The translations under genes were made by a program, and so were the position numbers. DNA of 38,362 nt from a candidate division NPL-UPA2 bacterium Unc8. Lineage in GTDB: Bacteria; NPL-UPA2. Of this stretch, positions 30,266-38,140 are shown piece after piece (within the stretch, counting starts at the first letter, position 1; each line of letters starts with the position of its first letter). The notes beneath the pieces are model-generated. The model saw nothing but the letters and a program-made list of their open reading frames with translations, was not told the origin of the DNA and did no database searches. The stretch is taken from contig NDHY01000003.1 in assembly GCA_003574845.1 (NCBI GenBank), positions 64,646 to 103,007 of the forward strand. The letters run 5' to 3'.

Positions 30266-30818
30266 AAGTCGGCCTTCCCCTCCAAAGAGTAATCCCCTTT
30301 TCCACTTGCCTGTGAAATACACTGTCTTCTTTTTTTGACGATACAGATTCTAAAGGGTCTTGAATAACAGCCTGATATTTTACATCGACAGTCTCGTATT
30401 TACTGATAATTTTTCTCACCTCTTTTTTATATTCTGTACGAATAAATAAGTCTATATCACTTTCTCCAGCATTGCACCCATCTGCACGAGACCCAAAAAG
30501 AACAATTTCATAACAGTATCTTTGAATTTCTTTAACCAATATTTGTAGGTCTAGTAAGTTCTCAAATACTTTGAATTGTTTCAAAAGGAAATTACCGGCG
30601 TTAAGTTTGTATAAAAATAGATTTCCTTTTCTTTCTCGAGATAAGAGAGCTAATTCTAAAAGCAATCTTAAGGCTTGATTAGTTGCGCCCTTACTACATT
30701 TAGTCGCCCGGGATACTTCATTGGCAGAAAATACCACTCCCGGATGGTTAGAGAGAAAGGAAAGTATCTTTAAAGGTGTTTGGTGGTATAGGTATTTTTT
30801 GATTTTTAGATAGTTCAT
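30252..30818 (-). CDS. Winged-helix - minimal nucleotidyltransferase (MNT) protein
   Basis: About 188 aa from the ATG at 30818, which has AGAGGA at good spacing and lies just downstream of a consensus promoter. The upstream ATG at 30839 falls within the -10 box and should not be transcribed. The N-terminal winged helix (about 10-75, ANEVSRATKCSKGATNQALRLL) is followed by the nucleotidyltransferase core EIVLFGSRADG and ESDIDLFI (the GSxAxG...DxD signature). MNT proteins act as antitoxins to HEPN toxins by nucleotidylation. The fused DNA-binding domain suggests autoregulation. Context: inserted between the initiating transferase and dehydratase genes of the O-antigen locus. Confidence 0.88.
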   Translation of the reverse strand: MNYLKIKKYLYHQTPLKILSFLSNHPGVVFSANEVSRATKCSKGATNQALRLLLELALLSRERKGNLFLYKLNAGNFLLKQFKVFENLLDLQILVKEIQRYCYEIVLFGSRADGCNAGESDIDLFIRTEYKKEVRKIISKYETVDVKYQAVIQDPLESVSSKKEDSVFHRQVEKGITLWRGRPTYEEI

Positions 30819-30834
30819 TATATTATCCTCTTTG

Positions 30835-30866
30835 TTCATTATAATGAAAGATTACTGCGGTGTCAA
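30835..30866 (-). promoter_or_regulatory. Consensus promoter with palindromic operator of the MNT-HEPN module
   Basis: On the minus strand TTGACA (30866-30861) and TATAAT (30843-30838) are both perfect, with a 17-bp spacer. A perfect 14-bp palindrome, TTCATTATAATGAA (30835-30848), covers the -10 box. It is a good candidate operator for the winged-helix domain of the encoded protein. The transcript would begin about 12 bases before the ATG at 30818. Confidence 0.75.
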
Positions 30867-30927
30867 TAGGTCTTTGTTAAATATTCAGCATTAAAGAACA
30901 AAAGTTGTCAAATTGGTCAATTCAAAA

Positions 30928-31488
30928 TTAATGCGTAACATTTTCCATTCGGACGACTTTTTTAAACGTTCTTACTAATATTTTCATATCAAAAAGAAAA
31001 GACCTGTTTTTCAAATAATATTCATCGAATTCAACCTTTATCGGAATCGGCAATTCATCCCTGCCATTTACCTGCGCCCAGCCGGTAATTCCCGGAATAA
31101 TCTTATCTATTCCCTTGCTGGTTCTTAATTCAATTAAATCATCCTGATTATACAGTGCCGGACGGGGGCCGACAAAACTTATATCTCCCTTTAAAACACT
31201 GTAAAGCTGCGGTAATTCATCCAGACTAAACTTACGCAAAAAAGACCCAATTGAAGTAAGATATCTATCAGGGTTTTTCATCAGATGAGTTGCGACGGCT
31301 GGGGTATCAATACGCATCGTGCGAAACTTTGGCATCCTGAATATCCCATTATTAATCCCCACTCTATCCGACCAATATAAAGCTGGCCCCTTTGATGTTA
31401 GCTTTACTATTAAAGCAACCACCAAAATCAGCACACTCAAAAAACACAATAAAAAACCGGCCATAGTTAGATCAAAGATACGCTTCAT
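30928..31488 (-). CDS. Initiating sugar-1-phosphate transferase (PglC/WcaJ-type phosphoglycosyl transferase)
   Basis: Monotopic phosphoglycosyl transferase, 186 aa. It loads the first sugar phosphate onto undecaprenyl phosphate. An N-terminal re-entrant helix (KRIFDLTMAGFLL, about 2-30) is followed by KFRTM, the catalytic Asp-Glu dyad in FSLDELPQL, GDISFVGPRPAL and the terminal PGITGWAQVNGRD. The short length matches the PglC/WreU type without the WbaP membrane domain. The adjacent SDR and WbpM-like genes suggest UDP-QuiNAc or a similar 6-deoxy-HexNAc as donor. It starts 4 bp after the SDR gene. Confidence 0.93.
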   Translation of the reverse strand: MKRIFDLTMAGFLLCFLSVLILVVALIVKLTSKGPALYWSDRVGINNGIFRMPKFRTMRIDTPAVATHLMKNPDRYLTSIGSFLRKFSLDELPQLYSVLKGDISFVGPRPALYNQDDLIELRTSKGIDKIIPGITGWAQVNGRDELPIPIKVEFDEYYLKNRSFLFDMKILVRTFKKVVRMENVTH

Positions 31489-31492
31489 AAAA

Positions 31493-32449
31493 TTATCGCC
31501 TGCTTTTTTTATACCATTCAGCGGTTACCGCCAAACCTTCGGCCATTGTATAAGGCGGCTGCCAGCCAAGTTCACGCCTGATCTTACTACTGTCCACAAG
31601 CAGAGACCCTGTTAATTTCTCCAGCTCTTCAGTCTTTCCTGCAATCTTACACAACGCCTTTAGGATACTGGGATGCAAAGAAAATAACCTTGGCTTCTTA
31701 CCCATCGCACAAGCAATCATCTTTATTAAATCCGGCGTAGACACATCCTGCCCATCACTTACTAAAAAAGTCTCACCTGCTGCCAGCGGATGACTAATAC
31801 AAGTAATAATAGCATCCACCAAATTACCAAGGCAGACCATGCTGCGCCGGTTGTTAACGCTGGCAAACGGCAGAGGAATACCCCTTTCAACAATACTTAG
31901 CAGACGCAGGAAATTAGCCTTTACCCCCGGTCCATAGACCAGTGGCGGACGGAGAATCACGACCTCCAGACCGGTCTCTTCAGCAACTTTTCTGAGAATC
32001 TTTTCCGCTTCCAGTTTGCTGACACCGTAGGGATCCTGCGGAGCGAGGTGGTTTTCCTCCGAGTATGGAACATTAGTTTCCTCACCATGAACTTTTACTG
32101 AACTAAGGAATACCAACCGCTTTACCCCTGCCACGGCAGCCTGTTGCGCCAGACGTTCGGTCCCGGCAACATTAACCTGGCGATAAACAGCAAGAGGAAC
32201 CCCGGACGTCTCGTTCATAACATGCGCCCGCGCAGCCAAGTGCACAATGCTTTCAATACCGGCCAGAGCCCCAGACCAATCAGTTTCCGGGCTGATATCG
32301 CCGACCATCGCCCCTTCAACCCCTGAAGGCAGAGCCGTCATTTGAGCCGCGCTCCTGACAGCTCCCCGCACTTGGTATCCGTCAACCAGCATCCCCTCGC
32401 AGAGTGCTTTTCCGATAAACCCATTCGCGCCTGTTATTAAAATATTCAT
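31493..32449 (-). CDS. SDR-family NDP-sugar reductase/epimerase (WbpV/WreQ/WbjF-like)
   Basis: Extended short-chain dehydrogenase, 318 aa, with the NAD-binding TGANGFIG, VHLAARAHV, catalytic Ser in FLSSVKVHG and YGVSK (YxxxK). Proteins of this subgroup lie next to initiating transferases and act as 4-reductases or 4-epimerases of UDP-6-deoxy-4-keto-HexNAc. This trio (dehydratase, this gene, transferase) resembles the QuiNAc initiation module of Rhizobium. By eye the gene is more GC-rich than its neighbours. No ribosome-binding site precedes the ATG, and a REP copy begins about 12 bp upstream. Confidence 0.88.
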   Translation of the reverse strand: MNILITGANGFIGKALCEGMLVDGYQVRGAVRSAAQMTALPSGVEGAMVGDISPETDWSGALAGIESIVHLAARAHVMNETSGVPLAVYRQVNVAGTERLAQQAAVAGVKRLVFLSSVKVHGEETNVPYSEENHLAPQDPYGVSKLEAEKILRKVAEETGLEVVILRPPLVYGPGVKANFLRLLSIVERGIPLPFASVNNRRSMVCLGNLVDAIITCISHPLAAGETFLVSDGQDVSTPDLIKMIACAMGKKPRLFSLHPSILKALCKIAGKTEELEKLTGSLLVDSSKIRRELGWQPPYTMAEGLAVTAEWYKKSRR

Positions 32450-32461
32450 TACAAATTAATC

Positions 32462-32494
32462 TTACCCAAAATAGCCTTAAGCGGAAATGGGTAA
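32462..32494. repeat. REP-like hairpin, copy 1 (downstream of RAYT)
   Basis: TTACCCA and TGGGTAA are 7-bp arms around an AAATAGCCTTAAGCGGAAA-type centre. It is nearly identical to copy 3 at 33543-33577. A 10-bp direct repeat, ACAAATTAAT, flanks it (32451-32460 and 32514-32523). Confidence 0.8.
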
Positions 32495-32526
32495 AAATTG
32501 CACCTCTAAAAAGACAAATTAATTCT

Positions 32527-33450
32527 TTATAATGAAGCTTTTAATATGTTGTAAACGGTCTTTCGCGATACACCCAGTCGATCTGCTATTTCTGTTCGAG
32601 TATAGCCACGGGCAATGAGTTGTTCTATGAGGTATTTTTTCGCCTTTCTACTTTCGGGCTTGCTATGGGGAAACTCCTTTGCCACGGTTTCAATCTGTTT
32701 TTCTAACTCCTCCATTCCTGTTAAATCTATACCTAAAAATTTGGCAATCTGTTTTTTCTTGTTAACCATTTTGAAAATAGAAGGAAACATGGAGGCAAGT
32801 TTTACCTGAAAACGTTCTATGGCATCTTCCTGTTCCAAGACATGCGCAGACTCTAACTGGCCACCCTGTTTCAGTAGGAGCCGGTATTTCTTTTTATTCT
32901 CAATTTCGTTCCCGGAAAGCAAGTTTAAGATGAAATCGGGATCAATAAAGGATTTCGGAGCATTATCCTCATAATATAATCTACATGATGACCAGTGATA
33001 AGTCAAAGGGTCAGTTGCAAGGCCGACTTTTACAGGATTCAGATGAATATAAAGAGAAGCAGCTAAAAGATAGCTGTCATCAAGGCAAACAGCCTGCCTG
33101 TAAGGGCCACCGAACAGATGCCCTTTCCTTTCGTACTTTTTGTTGAACTTCATGGCGTATCTTGAGAACAGATCCCGCATGGCGTCATATAAGTTGCTTT
33201 CTGTTGGGCTCAGGAGTACATGCACATGATTCGGCATAAGACAAAAGGCATAAACCCTGAGAGAATAATTGTCGGCTATCTTCTTCAGGCATCCTATCAT
33301 AAAAAGATAGTCGCTATCTTCCATAAACAGCGGCTCCTTGCCAGCTGCCCTTTGTGTGATGTGAGAAACCACATTAGGGGCATTCAGTTTCCGGGTTGCC
33401 CGAAAATACCGCTTAATCTTCCCTTGTCTGATCAGATCAAATAGGTCCAT
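32527..33450 (-). CDS. REP-associated tyrosine transposase (Y1/HUH, RAYT) with C-terminal HTH
   Basis: A 307-aa Y1 transposase. The N-terminal domain has HITQRAAGKEPLF, the HUH motif in MPNHVHVLL, and the candidate catalytic Tyr in LFSRYAMKFNKKY, followed by GHLFGGPYR. SLYIHLNPVKVGL is a RAYT hallmark. The C-terminus (about 265-305) is a DNA-binding HTH (YTRTEIADRLGVSRKTVYNIL). RAYTs process and mobilise REP hairpins. Three related hairpins bracket this gene (32462-32494, 33502-33536, 33543-33577). It interrupts an otherwise contiguous O-antigen operon on the same strand. Confidence 0.93.
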   Translation of the reverse strand: MDLFDLIRQGKIKRYFRATRKLNAPNVVSHITQRAAGKEPLFMEDSDYLFMIGCLKKIADNYSLRVYAFCLMPNHVHVLLSPTESNLYDAMRDLFSRYAMKFNKKYERKGHLFGGPYRQAVCLDDSYLLAASLYIHLNPVKVGLATDPLTYHWSSCRLYYEDNAPKSFIDPDFILNLLSGNEIENKKKYRLLLKQGGQLESAHVLEQEDAIERFQVKLASMFPSIFKMVNKKKQIAKFLGIDLTGMEELEKQIETVAKEFPHSKPESRKAKKYLIEQLIARGYTRTEIADRLGVSRKTVYNILKASL

Positions 33451-33501
33451 GGTTTTTATATAAAACGATCAACAGCGCCCGCAAAATGAAGCATGCAGAT
33501 T

Positions 33502-33536
33502 TTTACCCAAAACAGCCTTAGGTCGAAAGGAGTAAA
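33502..33536. repeat. REP-like element, copy 2 (upstream of RAYT, degenerate)
   Basis: TTTACCCAAAACAGCCTTA followed by a GGTCGAAAGGAGTAAA end. It has the same core as copies 1 and 3 but imperfect arms. Confidence 0.65.
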
Positions 33537-33542
33537 AAGTAG

Positions 33543-33577
33543 TTTACCCAAAAGTGCCTTGAGCGGAAATGGGTAAA
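33543..33577. repeat. REP-like hairpin, copy 3 (3' end of the GT4 gene)
   Basis: TTTACCCA (33543-33550) and TGGGTAAA (33570-33577) form an 8-bp perfect stem. The centre GTGCCTTGAGCGGAAA matches copy 1. On the minus strand it encodes the last residues (PISAQGTFG) and the stop codon of the glycosyltransferase. Confidence 0.8.
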
Positions 33578-34779
33578 GGAAAGATTTCTTCTGTCATTTG
33601 TTGTATGATTTTATTGCGGTTGTATTCTTTGTTTAAAAGTGACTTCATATTGCTTCCAAATGTTTGCAACTCCTGTTTTGGCGTAGCTAAAAATTTCTCG
33701 AACCCTGCTCTTATATCGTCAATATTGTTTGGTTGTGCAACAAAACCAATTTTATTGTTTGTTACTAAATCAGCGACTTCGCCTTTCATCACACAATAAA
33801 TTGGTTTACTGGATGCAAGATACGCTTGAAATTTAGCAGGCACTGTTAAAGAAAAAATTGGCTCATCTATTAGAGATATTATTAAAACATCACTGCCCTC
33901 AAACCATTTTGGCATTTCCTTTAATGGCCTTCGTCCCCAAAAATGAACATTGGTAATGTTCTCTTTTTTTACAATATTTTTTAGAGGTTCCAGATTTGAG
34001 CCATCACCAATGATATTTAAGTTAATCTGGTTATTGGATTTTGGCAGGAGCGCGAAACCCCTGATAATATTTTCCAAATTCTGAACTGTTCCTACATTAC
34101 CCGCAAATGTAAAATTAAACCCTTCTTTCAACGACTCATGTGGCGTTACTTGATCGAAATTCAATTCATTGGGAGCCCATTGAGGAGAAAAGATTATTCT
34201 GGCGTCTGGAACATAGTTTTGTATTTTCTGTTTGAACCCTTTGCATGAGACAAATACTGTTTCGCAATTTTTATAAACGGTTTTTACAAACCAATCCAAT
34301 AACTTCCTGGAAATTGCTTTTTCCCTGAATCCATACGCATAAACTGTATCCGGCCATATATCTAATGTCCAGATGTAAAGTTTGCTTCCAAAGATTTTTT
34401 TAATAAGTACAGCAGGAATTGCCTGCGTCAGAGGGCCGATATGATACACAAAAACATTATCATATGTTCGGCCTATAAACAAAGATGCCAAAGACGCAAA
34501 AAAAGCAAAACATAAATAATTCAATACTTTTAAGAGCACACCTTTTTTATAACCCATCAAAGAAAATACTCTGTAAATTTTAATACCCTGCCACTTTTCA
34601 GTCTGAAAAAGCTTATTCTTATATCCTTCATACACCCTGTCAAAAGGATAACTGGGGGCTTGTGTCAATACGGCAACTTCATAGCCTTTAGCCTGCCATG
34701 CCTGTGCCAGATCATTAATCCCGAACTCTTCCGGATAAAAACGTTCTGTGATTATTAACACACTATTATTTTTCTTCAT
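33544..34779 (-). CDS. Family 4 glycosyltransferase (WbuB/WbjE-like, probable FucNAc transferase)
   Basis: GT-B glycosyltransferase, 411 aa. The N-terminal domain opens with VLIITERFYPEEFGINDLA. The C-terminal GT4 domain has FTFAGNVGTVQNLENII, NIIGDGSNLEPLK and a SLTVPAKFQAYLASSKPI motif (the E/K-x7-E-like donor region). It follows fnlA, fnlB and fnlC, just as wbuB does in enterobacterial and wbjE in Pseudomonas FucNAc loci, so transfer of L-FucNAc is likely. Its last dozen codons run into a REP hairpin, so the native C-terminus has probably been replaced. By eye it is AT-rich. Confidence 0.87.
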   Translation of the reverse strand: MKKNNSVLIITERFYPEEFGINDLAQAWQAKGYEVAVLTQAPSYPFDRVYEGYKNKLFQTEKWQGIKIYRVFSLMGYKKGVLLKVLNYLCFAFFASLASLFIGRTYDNVFVYHIGPLTQAIPAVLIKKIFGSKLYIWTLDIWPDTVYAYGFREKAISRKLLDWFVKTVYKNCETVFVSCKGFKQKIQNYVPDARIIFSPQWAPNELNFDQVTPHESLKEGFNFTFAGNVGTVQNLENIIRGFALLPKSNNQINLNIIGDGSNLEPLKNIVKKENITNVHFWGRRPLKEMPKWFEGSDVLIISLIDEPIFSLTVPAKFQAYLASSKPIYCVMKGEVADLVTNNKIGFVAQPNNIDDIRAGFEKFLATPKQELQTFGSNMKSLLNKEYNRNKIIQQMTEEIFPLPISAQGTFG

Positions 34780-34826
34780 CTCTTACCGCGCTGCTCATTC
34801 CGGAGGAAGATATCTTCTGGTTCATT

Positions 34827-35954
34827 TTAATTTATTCCATCCCAGATATGACTCAACTTTGCAGTCCCTATTATCAGTTTGACCACCCTTTGTGATACAT
34901 TCTCAATTTCATACTCCGCAGGAATGGGATGCTTGCCTAGAGAAGCTTTTTCTTCTGTCACCATTTTAATTGCCTGAATAATGGTTTCGGGATTTAAACC
35001 TGTCAAAACAATATTCCCCGTGTCCAGAGCTTCCGGTCTTTCCATAGCGTTTCTTACCGTTATGGCTGGAAACGAAAGGATGGAAGATTCTTCACTGATT
35101 GTGCCGCTGTCTGAAATAGCGCAAAAGGCATTCATCTGGAGATGGTTATAATCAAAAAATCCAAATGGTTTCAAAAATTGGATATTGGCATGCAGCCTAG
35201 CTTCAGCTAAAGCCTCCAGACGTTTTCTTGTTCTCGGATGGGTCGACACGACCACAGGAAATCCATAATCTTCACAAACAAGACTCAAAGAACGCAGTAA
35301 CAGGCCAAGATTCTCCTTGTTATCTACATTCTCTTCCCTGTGAATGCTGGCGATAAAATAGCCATCTTTTTTTAATCCGAGTTGTTCAAGGATTTTGGAA
35401 GATTGTATCTTGTCCATGTATGTCAAAAGAACTTCTTTCATTGGCGAACCTGTAAGATAAATGCGGCGGTGGGGTAGCCCTTCAGAGAGCAAATGACGCC
35501 TGGCGTGTTCCGTATAGACGAGATTAAAATCACTGATATGATCAATTATCCTGCGGTTGATCTCCTCAGGAACATTAAAGTCAAAACAGCGATTCCCAGC
35601 CTCCATGTGATAGATGGGAATCTTCATGCGTTTTGCCATAATCCCTGCAATGGAGCTATTGGTATCGCCTAATATCAAAACTGCATCAGGCTTTTCCTTT
35701 TTAAGCACTTTCTCAATCAAAATAAGAATATTCCCCATAACAGCACCCAATGAGCTATAATCAACTCCTAAAAAATAATCGGGCTTTCGGACATTCAATT
35801 CTTTAAAGAATATCTTATTTAGTTCATAGTCATAATTCTGGCCGGTATGAACAATCTTATGGTCAACATATTTATCCAAGAGCGCCATCACGCACGAAAG
35901 ACGTATGATCTCAGGCCGTGTGCCCAGAATTGTCATCACTTTAATTTTATTCAT
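34827..35954 (-). CDS. fnlC: UDP-N-acetyl-sugar 2-epimerase (FnlC/WbjD/CapG type)
   Basis: Non-hydrolysing UDP-HexNAc 2-epimerase-family protein of about 375 aa from the ATG at 35954 (MNKIKVMTILGTRPE). It has GAGGT at good spacing and starts one base after the fnlB stop codon. Family motifs are GTRPEIIRL, VHTGQNYDYELN, VLGDTNSS (here LILGDTNSS), IYHMEAGNRCFD and VPEEINRRIIDH, then SDSGTISEESSIL. In the fnl pathway it makes UDP-L-FucNAc by C2 epimerisation of the L-talo precursor. By sequence alone it could be a WecB-type enzyme. The preceding two genes decide the assignment. Confidence 0.9.
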   Translation of the reverse strand: MNKIKVMTILGTRPEIIRLSCVMALLDKYVDHKIVHTGQNYDYELNKIFFKELNVRKPDYFLGVDYSSLGAVMGNILILIEKVLKKEKPDAVLILGDTNSSIAGIMAKRMKIPIYHMEAGNRCFDFNVPEEINRRIIDHISDFNLVYTEHARRHLLSEGLPHRRIYLTGSPMKEVLLTYMDKIQSSKILEQLGLKKDGYFIASIHREENVDNKENLGLLLRSLSLVCEDYGFPVVVSTHPRTRKRLEALAEARLHANIQFLKPFGFFDYNHLQMNAFCAISDSGTISEESSILSFPAITVRNAMERPEALDTGNIVLTGLNPETIIQAIKMVTEEKASLGKHPIPAEYEIENVSQRVVKLIIGTAKLSHIWDGIN

Positions 35955-35955
35955 T

Positions 35956-37071
35956 TTATACCTCACAATGATAAGTATCCGGTTCTTCAGGATTAAAAAT
36001 TTGATTTGCCCAAAACAAAACTACTATTTCACTATCCCCTAAATTTTCAATAGAATGGGTATGCCCTGGTGGAATATCTACAACTTCAAGATTATCGCCA
36101 GAAACATAATAAGATAAAACCTCATCTTCAAGAATATGCCTAAACCTAATAACAGCTTCCCCTTTCAGAACGCAAAACTTCTCAATCTTGGTATTGTGAT
36201 AATGATTACCCCTGATTATCCCTTTATGTGTTGTTGACACAAATATCTGACCAAAATGTTCAGACTTAATCAATTCCGCCAGACTTCCCCTTTGATCGGT
36301 CTTTAAATCCAATTTGTAGGAAAAATCATCTTTATCCAGGTAGGATAAGTATGTTGCATGCAGACATTTCATAAAGTCATCAGACAAATCAGGCACAACT
36401 AATGACTTACGCATACCCCTTAATTGATATATCTTCTCTGCCAGTTCGCCGAGGGTTATCCTGAACGTCCGTTTAACTTTATAATAATATTTATTTTTAT
36501 CCCCACTTTTTTGTGAAACCACGCTTAGAAATTCATCTATCACATCATCAATATAAACTAACTCAATTTCTTTATTGACATCTGAAATGGAAATATCGAG
36601 CCCGTGCCCAATATTACAACAAAATGTTGCCACAACCGAATTGTAGTTTGGCCTGCACCATTTCCCAAACACATTTGGGAAACGATAAATATATATCTTA
36701 GCATTGTTTTTCTCGCTATATTCAAGAAGCATATCCTCCGCTTGCTTCTTACTTATTCCATAAGGGTTATCAAGAGTTGCCTGGATTGAGGATGATAGTA
36801 CAACAGAGACATTCCTTTCTGATTTTTCAAGTATATTAACAATGGTTCGTGTCAGACCGGCATTCCCTGTCTCAAACTCCTCAACCTTCTCGGGCCGGTT
36901 AACCCCTGCCAAATGAAAAACAACATCAGCACTTTTTAAATACTTCACTAAAATAGATAATTCATCTTCGATATCAAAGGTCATTATTTCAACATCTTCA
37001 CATCTTTTTAATCTCACAACTAAATTCTTGCCGATAAATCCGTTTGAACCAGTAACAAGCACCTTATTCAT
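35956..37071 (-). CDS. fnlB: UDP-2-acetamido-2,6-dideoxy-hexulose reductase/epimerase with cupin domain (FnlB/WbjC/CapF)
   Basis: About 371 aa from the ATG at 37071 (MNKVLVTGSNGFIG). A longer frame starting at 37140 would add residues encoded by a dispersed CTTCGTG repeat (HHEAHEEHEDEKG) and is rejected. The N-terminal SDR domain (1-245) has VTGSNGFIGKN, FHLAGVNRPE and YGISK. The C-terminal cupin (about 260-370) has HYHNTKIEKFCVL and PPGHTHSIENLG, the metal-binding His/Glu sites. In CapF the cupin epimerises C3 and the SDR domain reduces C4. It is the middle enzyme of UDP-L-FucNAc synthesis. Confidence 0.92.
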   Translation of the reverse strand: MNKVLVTGSNGFIGKNLVVRLKRCEDVEIMTFDIEDELSILVKYLKSADVVFHLAGVNRPEKVEEFETGNAGLTRTIVNILEKSERNVSVVLSSSIQATLDNPYGISKKQAEDMLLEYSEKNNAKIYIYRFPNVFGKWCRPNYNSVVATFCCNIGHGLDISISDVNKEIELVYIDDVIDEFLSVVSQKSGDKNKYYYKVKRTFRITLGELAEKIYQLRGMRKSLVVPDLSDDFMKCLHATYLSYLDKDDFSYKLDLKTDQRGSLAELIKSEHFGQIFVSTTHKGIIRGNHYHNTKIEKFCVLKGEAVIRFRHILEDEVLSYYVSGDNLEVVDIPPGHTHSIENLGDSEIVVLFWANQIFNPEEPDTYHCEV

Positions 37072-37088
37072 AATAATCCCTTTCTCAT

Positions 37089-37116
37089 CTTCGTGTTCTT
37101 CGTGCGCTTCGTGGTG
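37089..37116. repeat. CTTCGTG-type repeat between fnlA and fnlB
   Basis: Three near-identical 9-bp units (CTTCGTGTT, CTTCGTGCG, CTTCGTGGT) lie in the short gap between fnlA and fnlB. They correspond to a dispersed repeat that translates as HEAHEEHE on the opposite strand. Confidence 0.7.
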
Positions 37117-37129
37117 ATAAATGTCTTTC

Positions 37130-38140
37130 TTACTTCGCAAGCTCTTCCCGAATATATTCTACCTTAAGCAACACCTCTTTTATTTCTTCAACATCCAATA
37201 TCCTTGTATTCTCAGACGTGTAGTCTTCTTTCTCTGATATCTGCTTTTCACCCTCAACAAAATACTCATTATAATTCAAATCTCTGGCATCAACCGGAAT
37301 CCTATAGTAATCACCCAAATCCTGGGCGCATGCCATCTCTTCCCTATTCAATAAAGTTTCATACAGCTTTTCCCCATGCCTTGTTCCAATTATCCTCACC
37401 TCATTTTTTGCTTTAAACAGCTCCTTAACCGCAACAGTCAGGTCTCCAATCGTGCAGGCAGGCGCCTTTTGAACAAATATATCACCCGCATTTCCATTCT
37501 TAAAGGCATATAGAACCAGCTCAATTGCGTTTCCCAGAGACATGATAAACCGTGTCATATTAGGATCTGTCACCGTTAATGGTTTGCCCGCTTTTATCTG
37601 CTCCACAAACAGAGGGATCACAGAACCCCTTGAAGCAATCACATTACCATAGCGCGTGCCGCAGAGCATGATCTTCTTTTCATCGACCGTTCTCGCCTTC
37701 GCAGTCATCACCTTTTCCATAAGAGCCTTTGACATCCCCATAGCGTTTACCGGATAAACCGCCTTGTCCGTGCTTAAAACAACCACCCTTTGGACATTTT
37801 GTGAAATGGCCGCATTTAAGACATTCTCCGTACCCAGAACATTTGTTCTTACTGCTTCAATAGGAAAAAATTCACACGACGGCACCTGTTTCAGGGCAGC
37901 AGCATGAAACACATAATCAACCCCATGCATAGCAAAAAGAATGCTATCACAGTCTCTCACATCTCCAATATAAAACTTCAGCTTATCATTACGATACGCA
38001 TTCCGCATATCATCCTGCTTCTTTTCATCCCTGCTAAAGACACGGATTTCTCTTATGCCGGTATTCAAAAATTTCTTGATTATCATATTCCCGAAAGAAC
38101 CGGTGCCGCCGGTTATAAGAAGTGTTTTGTCTTTAAACAT
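37130..38140 (-). CDS. fnlA: UDP-GlcNAc 4,6-dehydratase (5-inverting) (FnlA/WbjB/CapE)
   Basis: Soluble SDR dehydratase of about 336 aa, the first enzyme of UDP-L-FucNAc synthesis. The ATG at 38140 (MFKDKTLLITGG) has an ideal AGGAGG 7 bp upstream. The GTG at 38158 would place that site inside the gene. The NAD motif is TGGTGSFGN, then AAALKQVPSCE, LSTDKAVYPVNAMGMSKALMEK (Met in place of Tyr, as reported for the S. aureus CapE active site) and RYGNV. The C-terminal EKLYETLLN is typical. Upstream lies a small ORF whose 3' end overlaps it by 8 bp. Confidence 0.94.
   Translation of the reverse strand: MFKDKTLLITGGTGSFGNMIIKKFLNTGIREIRVFSRDEKKQDDMRNAYRNDKLKFYIGDVRDCDSILFAMHGVDYVFHAAALKQVPSCEFFPIEAVRTNVLGTENVLNAAISQNVQRVVVLSTDKAVYPVNAMGMSKALMEKVMTAKARTVDEKKIMLCGTRYGNVIASRGSVIPLFVEQIKAGKPLTVTDPNMTRFIMSLGNAIELVLYAFKNGNAGDIFVQKAPACTIGDLTVAVKELFKAKNEVRIIGTRHGEKLYETLLNREEMACAQDLGDYYRIPVDARDLNYNEYFVEGEKQISEKEDYTSENTRILDVEEIKEVLLKVEYIREELAK

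Noticed and set aside
30819..30839. MNT gene start at 30839
   Set aside because: That ATG lies in the -10 box of the consensus promoter. The ATG at 30818 has AGAGGA at proper spacing.
37072..37140. N-terminal extension of fnlB (start at 37140)
   Set aside because: The extra residues (HHEAHEEHEDEKG) are a translation of a dispersed CTTCGTG repeat. The Rossmann motif begins right after the ATG at 37071.
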